Source: Mycobacterium sp. 852002-51163_SCH5372311 (lineage in GTDB: Bacteria > Actinomycetota > Actinomycetes > Mycobacteriales > Mycobacteriaceae). From it: a stretch of DNA of 64,000 nt. The notes beneath the pieces are model-generated. The model saw only the letters and a list, made by a program, of their open reading frames with translations. It was not told the DNA's origin and ran no database searches. The stretch's first letter is position 1. The number at the start of each line of letters is the position of its first letter. Shown piece after piece: positions 25,665 to 34,369 of the stretch. The stretch is taken from positions 1 through 64,000 of the forward strand of contig NZ_LZIJ01000022.1 of the NCBI RefSeq assembly GCF_001667115.1, given 5' to 3'. The translations under genes were made by a program, and so were the position numbers.

Positions 25665-26777
25665 TCACAGTCGGCAGGAACCGTCGGAGCAGTCGAGCTC
25701 CCGACCGGCACCGCCCATGTCATCGTCGATTGCGCGCAGCACCGGAGTCGTCGCGGTGCTCCACCCCGGCAGGAACGCCGAGAAGCGGCCGGCGGATCCG
25801 CCGGCGACGAACAGATGGATGTCGTCGGGAGTGAAGACGATCGGCACTCGCCGGCCCGCTTCGCGCGGAAACCATTTCGGCAGATTTCGGTTGTAGGTGC
25901 GTTCCCCGGGCGGTGCGTAGCGGTTGCGGTAGCTCACGTCGTCCCAATCGTTGGTGCCGTTGAGCCACAGGTAGCGACGCACGTCGTCCCGGCTCCAGCC
26001 GAAGGAGGCGATGGTGCGTGCGTGTTCCACACCGATGACGACCGTGCAAGAGCCGCCGAGCACAGCGTTGTTGTGCGCGACGGTGCTCATCGCCGAGGCA
26101 ATGGAATCCAGAATCCCTTGTGGGTCATCGGAAATGTGATTGGTGACGCTGTGCGGCGCTTCGGCACCGATCACCAGAACGGTGCTGTCTTCAGGCGCAT
26201 ATCCATGCTCGACGTGATACGGAGCCCACGGACTGGCCTCCTCGTTCTCGGCAATGCAGAAGGTGTACTTGCCGGGGTGACCCAGCGTGCTCTTGTCCAG
26301 TTCCCCAGGAATGCCACCACCGACAGTCAGGAGGACCAGCCGAACCGCCCGGCCGATGGTGGCGTTCGCGCGGTTGCCGGAACCGAACACGTTGCCGCCG
26401 GCGTTCATGCCGATCTGACGGCCGATGGGTCCGTTGACGACGATCAGCGGTGAGACCACATGCGTCGTCGCCTGGATGCCGTTGAGGTTGAAGCAAGTGT
26501 CAACCAGGGCGAGAATGGCCGCGCGCACAACGGGCGCGTATTCGGGTTTGCAGCCGGCCATCACCATATTGACGGCCAGGAGTTCACGCGTCAGGCTGCC
26601 CCAGCGCGGTGGAATGCGGGCCACGAGTTGCTCGGGATCTCCGCCCAGGACTGCAAGCACCGCAGCCACCCGCTCGGGCGTCGGTGGGACTACCGGAAGC
26701 CCGTCACTCCAGGGCTGGTCGAAGTAGTACTCGACGAGGTCGCGATCGTCGGTAACGGACAGGGCCGTCATGGTCAT
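25665..26777 (-). CDS. Conserved partner of the UGSC protein, C-terminal Cys pair
   Basis: A 370-aa protein that I cannot assign to a characterised family. It begins with a helix and the segment 'DGLPVVPPTPERVAAVLAVLGGDPEQLV', has glycine-rich stretches (NAGGNVFGSGNRANATIG; LLTVGGGIPGELDKSTLG) and ends with DCSDGSC (C363 and C368), two residues from the C-terminus, which is suited to dithiol exchange. The upstream GGAGG gives a clear start. It is co-transcribed with the UGSC gene and divergent from a LysR gene, so LysR is its probable activator. Confidence 0.72.
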   Translation of the reverse strand: MTMTALSVTDDRDLVEYYFDQPWSDGLPVVPPTPERVAAVLAVLGGDPEQLVARIPPRWGSLTRELLAVNMVMAGCKPEYAPVVRAAILALVDTCFNLNGIQATTHVVSPLIVVNGPIGRQIGMNAGGNVFGSGNRANATIGRAVRLVLLTVGGGIPGELDKSTLGHPGKYTFCIAENEEASPWAPYHVEHGYAPEDSTVLVIGAEAPHSVTNHISDDPQGILDSIASAMSTVAHNNAVLGGSCTVVIGVEHARTIASFGWSRDDVRRYLWLNGTNDWDDVSYRNRYAPPGERTYNRNLPKWFPREAGRRVPIVFTPDDIHLFVAGGSAGRFSAFLPGWSTATTPVLRAIDDDMGGAGRELDCSDGSCRL

Positions 26778-26840
26778 GGGAGTGCCTCCTGCGTTGCTTA
26801 CTGAGGAAACCGTAGGCCCGTTGTATCTTTATTGTCCAAG

Positions 26841-26876
26841 ACATATTTGAACAGCTAATATATTCTGAAGATATGT
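26841..26876. promoter_or_regulatory. AT-rich LysR/UGSC divergent promoter with ACATAT...ATATGT arms
   Basis: ACATAT (26841-26846) and ATATGT (26871-26876) are inverted across an AT-rich stretch, unusual in this G+C-rich DNA. The right arm overlaps the LysR start codon (26873), which suits autorepression and activation of the divergent UGSC pair. Confidence 0.4.
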
Positions 26877-27805
26877 CAGATCCTGAGCTGCGATTGCTGC
26901 GCTACTTCGTGACCGTCGCCGAGGAACGACACTTCGGCCGGGCCGCCGAACGGCTCCACATCGCCCAACCGCCCCTGAGTCAGCAGATTCAAAAGCTGGA
27001 GCGTCAGCTGGGAGTTGACCTGATCGATCGGTCCCGGCGGCCGATCGAGCTCACCGATGCCGGCAGTGCCCTTTTCGACGAAGCGCGACTTGCGCTCACG
27101 CACGGCCAGCGAGCATTCGCCGCGGCGCGCAGGGCCGCCGCCGGTCACCTCGGGCACCTTCACATCGGCGCACTGCAGGCCGCGGTCGACGGCGTCCTGC
27201 CGTATGTGATGCGCTCGCACCGCAGGACCTATCCCGACGTCAAGCTCGAGCTCTCCGAGTTGAGCACCGCCGAGCAGGTTTCCCAATTGCTGGAACACCG
27301 CCTCGATGTCGGCTTCCTGCGCGGGCCCGTCGAAGAACCGTCGCTGACCGTCCAGACGCTGGTCGACGATCCGCTTGCCGCGGTGGTATGGGAAGGCCAC
27401 ACACTCGCCGAGCATCATCGAATCGCCCCGTCACTGCTGGCGGATCAGCCGGTCGTCATGTGGACTCGGACCGCTGCGGCCACCACCTACGCCGACGTCA
27501 TCGAGCTGTTCCGGATGCACAACATCGAGCCGCCGATCGTCGACGAAGTGGCGCGAATCCAGACGATCCTCGCCCTGGTGGCATCCGAGGCCGGAATAGC
27601 CCTGCTGCCAACGTCATTCATCAACCTCGGCAGACAAGGCGTCCGGTTCATCCCGTTGCACGGGCCGTTGCCGAACCGGCCGCTGGCCCTGGCGTGGCGC
27701 ACCTCAAACGAATCACCAACTCTGCGTTGCTTTCTCGACATCGCAGCGGAGGCGTCGCCGTCGTACTTGCGCGATCTGAGCCAGCACTACCCCCAGCTCG
27801 TGTAG
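26873..27805 (+). CDS. LysR-family transcriptional regulator
   Basis: A 310-aa regulator. The N-terminal helix-turn-helix is textbook (LRLLRYFVTVAEERHFGRAAERLHIAQPPLSQQIQKLERQLGVDLIDRS, residues 7-55), followed by a periplasmic-binding-like effector domain (about 90-295). It is divergent from the UGSC partner gene and would be expected to control it in response to a pathway intermediate. Nothing unusual in length or motifs. Confidence 0.92.
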   Translation: MSDPELRLLRYFVTVAEERHFGRAAERLHIAQPPLSQQIQKLERQLGVDLIDRSRRPIELTDAGSALFDEARLALTHGQRAFAAARRAAAGHLGHLHIGALQAAVDGVLPYVMRSHRRTYPDVKLELSELSTAEQVSQLLEHRLDVGFLRGPVEEPSLTVQTLVDDPLAAVVWEGHTLAEHHRIAPSLLADQPVVMWTRTAAATTYADVIELFRMHNIEPPIVDEVARIQTILALVASEAGIALLPTSFINLGRQGVRFIPLHGPLPNRPLALAWRTSNESPTLRCFLDIAAEASPSYLRDLSQHYPQLV

Positions 27806-28045
27806 CGGCCTGCTTCGGTGGCAGGGCGCCCGATCGCATCGCAGGCGGTTCGACACATGAAGGCGCAGCATCAGAAACGAGTAACATCTGCCACTCCCGT
27901 ACCAAAAGGCAGCTGCGCGACCATTCTAGAATCCGATAGCGCCGGTGCTATCAAATTTGAACTTCGCCTGCCAAGCATCCTAGGGATTGGTGTGACTGAT
28001 GTGACTGGCGTGCTAGGTCGGCGCCACGCAGTCCAGGCATGTCCC
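27806..28045. other. 240-bp gap between LysR and nitronate monooxygenase genes
   Basis: I see no supported gene, terminator hairpin or repeat. Short open frames here lack start signals and third-position bias. Confidence 0.5.
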
Positions 28046-29065
28046 TCAGAGCTTTGCGGCGAGCTTCTGCAGGATGTCGGCGGTGGGTTCGGCGCTGGCA
28101 TGCCGATATCCGGTGCCCGCCCAGAGGTGGACGAAGTCCGGTTTCCCGGCCGTCGCGGCCGCTTTGCGCAGCGGGCTGGTGAGGTAATGGATCGCCGGAT
28201 ACCCCAGTGGCGCCTGCGCTTCGTGGGCGTCGATGAAGGTGTTGCGCAGACCGCGCGCCGGCCGGCCGGTGAAGGCTCGGGTCAGCACGGTCTCGCTCCG
28301 CTGCGGATCGACGAGGGCAGCCTGATGGGTGGCCGAGGCGCCGCTCTCGCTGGCACGCAGCAAGACGGTGCCGACCATGGCTGCGGCGGCGCCTGCCCGG
28401 ATCACCTCGACGACGTCCTCCGGGGTGGCGATGCCTCCGGTCGCGACGACGGGGATGTCCACCGCCTGGGTGACGCTGCGCACCAGGTCGGCGATTGGCG
28501 TGGCGGCCACCGGTTGGCGCGGCGTGAGAGTGGCCGAGTGTCCCCCGGCCGTCGACGCCTGCACGGCGAGCAGGTCAACACCGGCGGCGCGGGCTCGGGT
28601 CGCCTGGTCTGCGGTGGTGACCGTCTGCATCACCAGAGTGCCGGCCTTCTGCAGCGCGCCGATCACATTGCTGGGGGGAATACCGAAGGTGAAGGACACG
28701 ATCGGCACCGGGTTGTCGAGCAGCAGCGCGATCTTGGCATCGAACTGATCGTCGTCCTCGATGGGGTTCGGCGGCAGGGCCAGCCCGAACTGGTCGGCCT
28801 CACGCTGAATGATGGCGGCGTAGGTTCGGTAGCTGTCCGGATCGACGGGCAGCGGGTTGGGCGCGAACACGTTGACCCCGAACGCGACCCCCTCCGCCCG
28901 CACCTGTTTGATCTCGTCCGCAACGGCCGCGGTGGATTTATAGCCGGCGGCGAGCATGCCCAGCCCGCCTGCCCGAGTCGCCGCGCACACCATCGCCGGC
29001 GTCGTCGGACCGCCCGACATCGGGGCGGCAACGACGGGAAAGGACATTCCGAACTGCTCGAGCAT
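28046..29065 (-). CDS. Nitronate monooxygenase (2-nitropropane-dioxygenase family)
   Basis: A 339-aa FMN-dependent TIM-barrel enzyme. N-terminal MSFPVVAAPMSGG and TRAGGLGMLAAG, central VDLLAVQASTAGGHSAT and late VVATGGIATPEDV and GAAAAMVGTVLL are the FMN-binding landmarks. It oxidises alkyl nitronates or acts on a related carbon acid. The ATG at 29065 is favoured because ACAGG lies 7 bp upstream; a GTG two codons earlier (29071) is possible. It is convergent with the LysR gene. Confidence 0.87.
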   Translation of the reverse strand: MLEQFGMSFPVVAAPMSGGPTTPAMVCAATRAGGLGMLAAGYKSTAAVADEIKQVRAEGVAFGVNVFAPNPLPVDPDSYRTYAAIIQREADQFGLALPPNPIEDDDQFDAKIALLLDNPVPIVSFTFGIPPSNVIGALQKAGTLVMQTVTTADQATRARAAGVDLLAVQASTAGGHSATLTPRQPVAATPIADLVRSVTQAVDIPVVATGGIATPEDVVEVIRAGAAAAMVGTVLLRASESGASATHQAALVDPQRSETVLTRAFTGRPARGLRNTFIDAHEAQAPLGYPAIHYLTSPLRKAAATAGKPDFVHLWAGTGYRHASAEPTADILQKLAAKL

Positions 29066-29071
29066 GCTCAC

Positions 29072-29440
29072 ACCTGTCAGTTGTGATCCTTGTCATATCG
29101 CGCCGGCCGGCGACGCCAATGACTCCAGGTAAAGCACATCGGTCACAACGTTCGCAACGGCGTCGGTTCGGCTCGACAGGAATGCAGGGCCGCTGCGTAT
29201 CGAAGAGCGGTCCTTCCGACGCTCCCGTCGGCCCGCGGCGCGTGGGTTTGGCAAGGTCAGCAGCACACATCTCGGTTTGATATCAGCGGTGACCTCCCGC
29301 CCCGAATCCGACAGATCCGGCCTGGTACTGGTACGGTTCGCTGCTGTGGCGGCGTCATTTCTCAACCCGGGCATCCGTCACCGAGGGGTGCCCGTTGCAC
29401 AGCGCGCCGCAAACCACGCGGGCCTGCTGAGGGAGCTGCG
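29072..29440. other. 369-bp gap with a possible SDR C-terminal remnant
   Basis: On the minus strand 29093-29155 reads ANVVTDVLYLESLASPAGAI and a stop, which resembles the end of SDR proteins (VVDAVLYLE...FVTGEIL). Nothing upstream of it continues the family, so it would be a short pseudogene fragment. The remaining bases show no gene; the last part must hold the promoter of the deacetylase gene. Confidence 0.35.
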
Positions 29441-30268
29441 GTGTCAGACCTGAACCGACGTCGCTTCCTCGGGGCGCTCGCCGCGGCTACCGTCGCCGGC
29501 GTCGGAGCGGCGCGTCTGGTGGTCGACCCGCAACCGCGAACATTCGCCCAAGCACCCGTGGCGGCCGCGAGTCCGCCGGGGGCGGCCACCGCCGCCCGAG
29601 CGGCGCGCGTGTTGCCTCCCCCGCCGTCGACTGCTCGCATCGGGCTGCCCGGCGGTGGGGCACTGATGAAGCTGCCCGGCGAGGGTGATCTGCTCGCGCT
29701 GACCGTCGACGACGGTGTCAACAGCGAGGTAGTGCGCGCCTATATCCAGTTCGCCAAAGACACCGGTGTGCGGCTGACGTTCTTCGTCAACGGCACCTAT
29801 GACTCCTGGACCGAAAACGTTGCGCTGCTTCGGCCACTGGTGGATTCGGGGCAGATCCAACTCGGCAACCACACTTGGTCGCATCCGGATTTGACGACGC
29901 AGACCAAAACCCAGATAGCTCAGCAGCTGACCCGGAACGACGATTTCTTGAAGAAGACTTACGGCGTTGGCGCCAAACCATATTGGCGCCCGCCGTACGC
30001 CAAGCACAACGCCGCCGTCGACGCCGTGGCCGCCGACCTCGGCTACACCGTGCCGGTTTTGTGGTCGGGCTCGTTGTCGGATTCGACGTTGATCACTGAG
30101 GAATACATCGTGAAGATGGCCAACCAGTATTTCACTCCTCAGGCCATCGTGATCGGACATCTCAATCACCTACCGGTCACACATGTCTATCCGCAGCTCG
30201 TCGAGGTCATCCGCGCCCGCAATCTGCGCACTGTCACCCTCAACGACGTGTTTCTGAAAACTCCTTAG
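29441..30268 (+). CDS. Tat-exported polysaccharide deacetylase (NodB domain)
   Basis: A 275-aa carbohydrate esterase 4 protein starting at GTG. The N-terminus has a twin-arginine signal (NRRRFLG, then an Ala-rich hydrophobic stretch), followed by a Pro/Ala linker. The NodB motifs are TVDDG (motif 1, catalytic base Asp), HTWSH (motif 2, zinc ligands) and RPPYAKH (motif 3). It probably removes acetyl groups from a cell-wall or surface glycan after export in folded form. It stands alone between a gap and a regulator gene. Confidence 0.88.
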   Translation: MSDLNRRRFLGALAAATVAGVGAARLVVDPQPRTFAQAPVAAASPPGAATAARAARVLPPPPSTARIGLPGGGALMKLPGEGDLLALTVDDGVNSEVVRAYIQFAKDTGVRLTFFVNGTYDSWTENVALLRPLVDSGQIQLGNHTWSHPDLTTQTKTQIAQQLTRNDDFLKKTYGVGAKPYWRPPYAKHNAAVDAVAADLGYTVPVLWSGSLSDSTLITEEYIVKMANQYFTPQAIVIGHLNHLPVTHVYPQLVEVIRARNLRTVTLNDVFLKTP

Positions 30269-30390
30269 CGGCAACGGGTTCGATGAGTCTGCCCGGCGGC
30301 CGCGCTGGCAAGCTCTTGATCTGGCGAAATCTGGCATGTCGTGGCGTCGCGCGCTTGCACACACCCGTGTCAGAGGGTCGTCGACTTGCA

Positions 30391-30433
30391 ATTTGATGTC
30401 TATTGCCAGGGACGTCAAATCGTGATTTGATGT
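30391..30433. promoter_or_regulatory. TetR-type operator with ATTTGATGT repeats
   Basis: ACGTCAAATC (30412-30421) and GATTTGATGT (30424-30433) are inverted arms around 2 bp with one mismatch. A third copy, ATTTGATGT, lies at 30391-30399. The palindrome ends 8 bp before the chosen start of the TetR gene, so autoregulation is likely, covering the downstream glycosyltransferase. Confidence 0.7.
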
Positions 30434-30441
30434 ACCTCACC

Positions 30442-31059
30442 ATGGACACGAAAAAGCGCAACTACGAGATGCGGGCCCGTCAAGAGGCGGCAGCCGCGAC
30501 TCGCAGCGCGATCGTGGAGGCGGCCGTCGATTCCGTCATGGCGGAGCGGTCGCTGGCAGTCACCCTGGGCACAGTCGCCGACCGCGCCGGCGTCACCGTC
30601 AAGACCGTGCTGAGGCACTTCGGCAGTCGCGAAGCGCTCATCGACGAGGCTGCGTCGCGGGCTATGCAGGACGTGCTGCTCGAACGACTGGCCCCGCCCG
30701 ATGATCCCGAACATGCATTGGCGGTGCTCATCGCGCACTACGAACGGCGGGGAGAACCGATGCTGGGCATACTGGCCGAAGAGGTTGACGATCCTCGAGC
30801 GCGTCAAATTTGCGATGCTGGAAGGACTTTGCATCGCACTTGGGTCGAAGAAGTGTTCGGCGTCAACCTGCCGCCCGACCCAGTCGAACGCTCCCGGCTC
30901 GTCGACACGTTGGTGGTGGCCACCGATGTGTATACCTGGAAGCTGTTGCGACGCGACCGGGGTCTGACCGTCGATGGCGTTCGGGATCGGATGCTGCTTA
31001 TCGCCCGCGCCGTTCTGGCGGCACCCGTCGGATCAGTCGTCGAAGGGGCCGGGCGATGA
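30442..31059 (+). CDS. TetR-family transcriptional regulator
   Basis: A 205-aa regulator. The N-terminal helix-turn-helix reads ATRSAIVEAAVDSVMAERS...LGTVADRAGVTVKTVLRHFGSREALIDEAA (about residues 15-65), and the remainder is a helical ligand domain. ATG 30442 is chosen because the upstream palindrome would overlap an earlier ATG at 30430. It overlaps the glycosyltransferase gene by 4 bp (ATGA) and therefore probably represses that gene together with itself. Confidence 0.87.
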   Translation: MDTKKRNYEMRARQEAAAATRSAIVEAAVDSVMAERSLAVTLGTVADRAGVTVKTVLRHFGSREALIDEAASRAMQDVLLERLAPPDDPEHALAVLIAHYERRGEPMLGILAEEVDDPRARQICDAGRTLHRTWVEEVFGVNLPPDPVERSRLVDTLVVATDVYTWKLLRRDRGLTVDGVRDRMLLIARAVLAAPVGSVVEGAGR

Positions 31060-32159
31060 GGGTGCTGTTTGCATTGGTCGACGGAGGCGGAAACATCCCA
31101 CCTCAGTTGGCCGTCGCCCGCGCACTGCGCGCCCGTGGCGCCGAGATCCACTTCATCGGTCATCAGGGTATCCGCGACCGAGTCCAGGATGCCGGGTTCT
31201 CCTTCGAATCATTCAGGACTGGAAGAGAATTGAACCCGACCGCGCAGCGGTCATTGCTGAGCTTGACGAGCGACTTCACCAAGACGGCGATGGACCGCCG
31301 ACTCGGCAGCGACGTGGTGACAGCGGCACAACGTAACGGCGCGGACGTGGTCGTCGTCGACGTACTGCTGACGGCAGCCGCCTATGAAGTCGTGGCATCA
31401 AGCATCCCGACGGTGGTGCTCGTGCACTTCTTCTATCGCGGACTGCAAGACCTGGCCGCCGGTCCGGCCGGTTGGCTCCTGCGCCTCCGGGGCACCCCGC
31501 CGCTTGGGCTGGAACGCGCTGCGGCGCTGCGCATCGTCACTTCCCGTTCCGATCTCGACCCGATGCGCGGCACACCGCCGGTACGTCATGTCGGCGTGGT
31601 GTGGCAGGGAACCCCAAGCGCTGCAACGGCAATGCCGGTGCCCCGGCTTCTAATCAGTCTGAGCACCTGCGCATTTGCCGGTCAACGACGCATGCTGCAG
31701 CACATCCTCGACGCCGTCGAACCGTTGCCGGTGGAGGCAACCGTCACGGTAGGCCCCGCCATCGACGCATCCGGATTGCGCGTTCCGGCCAACGCGTCAC
31801 TGCATGCTTGGCTCGATCATGACGAAGTGTTGGCGACGAGCTCATTGGTCGTGGGCCACGGCGGACACAGCACGACCATGCGAGCGTTGTCTTTCGGTGT
31901 GCCACTGGTGGTTATGCCGGCGAATACGCTGATCGACCAGAAGCGCGTCGGCGCCGTGCTGGAGAACGTCGGCGCCGGCATCTTGCTACGCAAACATGCA
32001 AGCGCGCGCCGGATACGTTCAGCGATAAGCACGGTGCTGGCAGACCCCGCCTACCGCGCTGCCGCGGGGCGACTCGGCGAGAGCATCCGGGAACGCGATG
32101 GTGCCGAGACGGCAGCCGACGCCATCAGCGAGTTCGCGGAATCTTATGTCGCGCACTGA
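31056..32159 (+). CDS. GT1-family (UDP-glycosyltransferase-like) glycosyltransferase
   Basis: A 367-aa GT-B-fold transferase. It starts MRVLFALVDGGGNIPPQLAVARALRARGAEIHFIG, the usual N-terminal Rossmann opening, and has the donor-binding signature GHGGHSTTMRALSFGVPLVVMP (about residues 268-289). It would move a sugar from an activated donor to a small acceptor, often to detoxify or decorate it. The start at 31056 overlaps the TetR stop, so the pair forms a self-contained regulated module. Confidence 0.87.
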   Translation: MRVLFALVDGGGNIPPQLAVARALRARGAEIHFIGHQGIRDRVQDAGFSFESFRTGRELNPTAQRSLLSLTSDFTKTAMDRRLGSDVVTAAQRNGADVVVVDVLLTAAAYEVVASSIPTVVLVHFFYRGLQDLAAGPAGWLLRLRGTPPLGLERAAALRIVTSRSDLDPMRGTPPVRHVGVVWQGTPSAATAMPVPRLLISLSTCAFAGQRRMLQHILDAVEPLPVEATVTVGPAIDASGLRVPANASLHAWLDHDEVLATSSLVVGHGGHSTTMRALSFGVPLVVMPANTLIDQKRVGAVLENVGAGILLRKHASARRIRSAISTVLADPAYRAAAGRLGESIRERDGAETAADAISEFAESYVAH

Positions 32160-32160
32160 A

Positions 32161-32607
32161 TTACGCGTCTTCTGCGGACAGCAGCATTATCAGGGTCTCG
32201 CGCAGTTTAGCTAGTCGTCGCTCGCCCAGGCTCTGCTTCCAACGCTTTTCCATCTCCATTGCGCTGGAACGCATTACTCGCAGTGCCTGCCGGCCCCGGG
32301 GCGTCAACTCGATGATCCGCGCGCGGGCATCCGCCGGATCGGCCACCCGATTCACGTAGCCGTGCCGTTCCAGTGCCGCGACCGCCTGAGCAACCGCCTG
32401 GCGACTCACACCGAGCCGGTCAGCCAGATCTGACGCATGCAGCCCGCCTGCCGTCAGCGGTACCAGTGCGACGGACTGCGCCGGGCGGATCCCGTCGAGC
32501 CCGGCCGCGGCGAAAGCCGCTCTCAGATGGGGGGCACGGGATGCCGCCACCAGTTGCACCAGAGCAGGCACGGTCGGCTCCCAGTGAGCGTCCGGAACAC
32601 GTGGCAT
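32161..32607 (-). CDS. MarR-family transcriptional regulator
   Basis: A 148-aa winged-helix repressor. The DNA-binding region reads LHASDLADRLGVSRQAVAQAVAALERHGYVNRVADPADARARIIELTPRG (about residues 56-105). The ATG at 32607 fits the family length; the longer frame to 33099 is a shadow of the divergent gene. It is divergent from a lipoprotein esterase gene, and a perfect palindrome lies in between, so it probably represses both. Confidence 0.87.
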   Translation of the reverse strand: MPRVPDAHWEPTVPALVQLVAASRAPHLRAAFAAAGLDGIRPAQSVALVPLTAGGLHASDLADRLGVSRQAVAQAVAALERHGYVNRVADPADARARIIELTPRGRQALRVMRSSAMEMEKRWKQSLGERRLAKLRETLIMLLSAEDA

Positions 32608-32635
32608 GGACTCGAGTTTGCCATCCGGCGTCAGA

Positions 32636-32654
32636 TTGACAAGATACTTGTCAA
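32636..32654. promoter_or_regulatory. Perfect MarR-type operator TTGACAAG-ATA-CTTGTCAA
   Basis: Two 8-bp arms are perfectly inverted around ATA, 29 bp upstream of each divergent start. Sequence and spacing are typical of MarR sites, so this is very likely the binding site of the neighbouring MarR protein. Confidence 0.8.
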
Positions 32655-32682
32655 AATCGTGCGCGGCTGCCACGATGGGGCC

Positions 32683-33618
32683 ATGCGGTCTGGTCGGGTA
32701 CTCGCGGTCTGTCTGCTCGGAAGCCTGGTGCTGTTGGTCGGCGGTTGTCTGGGCGGGGGTCACGCGGTGGGCACACCCGATGCCAAGTCGATCCCGGTCG
32801 GCCAGTCCACTCAGACCCTCGAGTCCGGCGGAGTCAGCCGAACCTTCCACCTGTACCGACCGCAGGGACTCAACGGATCCGCGCCGCTGGTGGTGATGCT
32901 GCACGGCGGCTTTGGCAACGGCGCGCAGGCTGAACGCGCCTACCACTGGGATGCCGAAGCCGACAACGGCCATTTCCTGGTGGCTTATCCCGACGGTCTC
33001 AACCGCGCCTGGAACGCCGGGTCGTGCTGTGGCAATTCTCAGCGCACCGGAGTCGACGATGTCGCATTCATCACCGCCATGGTCTCGGCGATCGAGCAAG
33101 AAATGTCGATCGACCCGGCTCGCGTCTATGTCACAGGCATGTCCAACGGGGCCATGATGGCACTTCGACTGGGCTGCCAGACCGACGTGTTCGCGGCGAT
33201 CGCGCCGGTCGCAGGAACGCTACTCACCGACTGCTCGCACGCTCGGCCGACGTCAGTGCTGCAAATCCACGGCACCGCCGACGACCGAGTGCCCTATGAC
33301 GGAGGCCCGGGCAAGGCCTTCGCGATCGACGGCAACCCACGTGTCGACGGCCCGTCGGTGCCGTCGGTCAACGCCACCTGGCGTGCCATCGACGCGTGCG
33401 CAGAACCGGCGTCCAACACTTCTGAGCCAGTGACGACCGCTACGGCCGGGTGCGCGGACGGGCGGACGGTGGAGTTGATCTCGGTGGCGGGGGCTGGCCA
33501 TCAGTGGCCCGGCGGTGAGCCCAGTCCGCTGGTGGAAAGGTTCGGCCTTCCCGGTCCGTCGACGGCGCTCAACGCCACCGCCACCATCTGGCAATTCTTC
33601 GCCGAGCACCACCGTTAG
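32683..33618 (+). CDS. Lipoprotein esterase of the PHB-depolymerase/feruloyl-esterase family (LpqP/LpqC-like)
   Basis: A 311-aa protein with a lipobox LLVGGC (lipidated C22). The exported alpha/beta hydrolase has APLVVMLHGGFG (oxyanion region), WNAGSCCG, the nucleophile GMSNGA, the acid in HGTADDRVPYDG and the base in GHQWPGG. It would cleave an ester outside the cytoplasmic membrane. It is divergent from the MarR gene, and the 60-bp palindromic element begins 5 bp after its stop. Confidence 0.87.
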   Translation: MRSGRVLAVCLLGSLVLLVGGCLGGGHAVGTPDAKSIPVGQSTQTLESGGVSRTFHLYRPQGLNGSAPLVVMLHGGFGNGAQAERAYHWDAEADNGHFLVAYPDGLNRAWNAGSCCGNSQRTGVDDVAFITAMVSAIEQEMSIDPARVYVTGMSNGAMMALRLGCQTDVFAAIAPVAGTLLTDCSHARPTSVLQIHGTADDRVPYDGGPGKAFAIDGNPRVDGPSVPSVNATWRAIDACAEPASNTSEPVTTATAGCADGRTVELISVAGAGHQWPGGEPSPLVERFGLPGPSTALNATATIWQFFAEHHR

Positions 33619-33623
33619 ACAGC

Positions 33624-33683
33624 GCGAGCAGACGCAGAATCGCACGATTGGCGCACGAATCGTGCGGTTCTGCGTCTGCTCGC
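33624..33683. repeat. 60-bp palindromic element, copy 2 (between convergent genes)
   Basis: A 26-bp arm beginning GCGAGCAGACGCAGAATCGC (33624-33649) is inverted at 33658-33683 with one mismatch around an 8-bp loop. It starts 5 bp after the esterase stop and ends 16 bp before the convergent TetR stop. Same length and ends as copies at 12286, 36614 and 54131. Confidence 0.88.
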
Positions 33684-33699
33684 CAAAGGGGGTGCTCGG

Positions 33700-34302
33700 C
33701 TAGGACAGCATTCCGTCGATGAGGCGGCGCAACACAAACCTGATCTCCTTGCGGGCACGCTTGGGATCCTCCGCCGTCGCGATGGCCATGGCCGCCTCGT
33801 CGAGCGCGCCGATCATCACGGTGGCCAATGGCCGCACCGGCTGACGTACCAGTTGACCCGCGCGGATTGCCTCGGTGAGTAACTGCTCGGTCATGCCCAG
33901 GCTGTAGCGCTGCGCAACGTCGCGGAAGCCGGCCCAGCCGAGCACGGCGGGCGCATCGAGCAAGACCAGCTGACGCACCTCGGGATCGCCGGACACGTCG
34001 AGCCAGGCGTCGACCGCGGCCCGAATTGCGTCGGCGGGCGTCGTCGCCCCTGAGGAGGCCACCGTGGTCGCCATCCGGGCCATCACGTCCTGCTCCACCG
34101 CCTCGACAACTGCACGGAATAGCGTTGCCTTGTCGGCGAATTGGTGATACATCGCACCCCGGGTCACCCCTGCCTCCTTGGCGATTTCCGGGGTGCCCAC
34201 CTCCGCATAGCCCCGCTGTCCCCAGAGCTTGCGGGCAGCGGAGATCAGCGCGTCGCGGGTTGCCGCGGAGCGCTCCTCCTGAGTGCGTCTCTTGATTTCC
34301 AT
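33700..34302 (-). CDS. TetR-family transcriptional regulator
   Basis: A 200-aa repressor. The helix-turn-helix is clear (RDALISAARKLWGQRGYAEVGTPEIAKEAGVTRGAMYHQFADKATLFRAVVEAVE, residues 16-70), followed by a TetR_C-like helical domain. It is divergent from an alpha/beta hydrolase gene, with a 25-bp palindrome in the gap, so it most likely represses that hydrolase and itself. Confidence 0.9.
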   Translation of the reverse strand: MEIKRRTQEERSAATRDALISAARKLWGQRGYAEVGTPEIAKEAGVTRGAMYHQFADKATLFRAVVEAVEQDVMARMATTVASSGATTPADAIRAAVDAWLDVSGDPEVRQLVLLDAPAVLGWAGFRDVAQRYSLGMTEQLLTEAIRAGQLVRQPVRPLATVMIGALDEAAMAIATAEDPKRARKEIRFVLRRLIDGMLS

Positions 34303-34318
34303 ACAACCTGTTGGTAAC

Positions 34319-34343
34319 TTACAGACAGACAGCCTGTTTGTAA
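34319..34343. promoter_or_regulatory. TetR operator TTACAGACAG...CTGTTTGTAA
   Basis: Two 10-bp arms with a single mismatch flank 5 bp, in the 67-bp divergent gap. TTACA/TGTAA ends are typical of TetR-family sites. Confidence 0.75.
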
Positions 34344-34369
34344 CTCTATCCCGAAGTAGGAGTCAATCC

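Noticed and set aside
27818..29086. 422-codon plus-strand open frame over the nitronate monooxygenase
   Set aside because: The minus strand carries all FMN-barrel motifs; the plus frame is low-complexity shadow.
30810..31055. N-terminal extension of the glycosyltransferase
   Set aside because: It overlaps the TetR gene in another frame; the family N-terminus starts at ATG 31056.
33624..33683. Classical intrinsic terminator
   Set aside because: The hairpin is strong but neither end is followed by a T-tract; described as a repeat with a possible terminator role.
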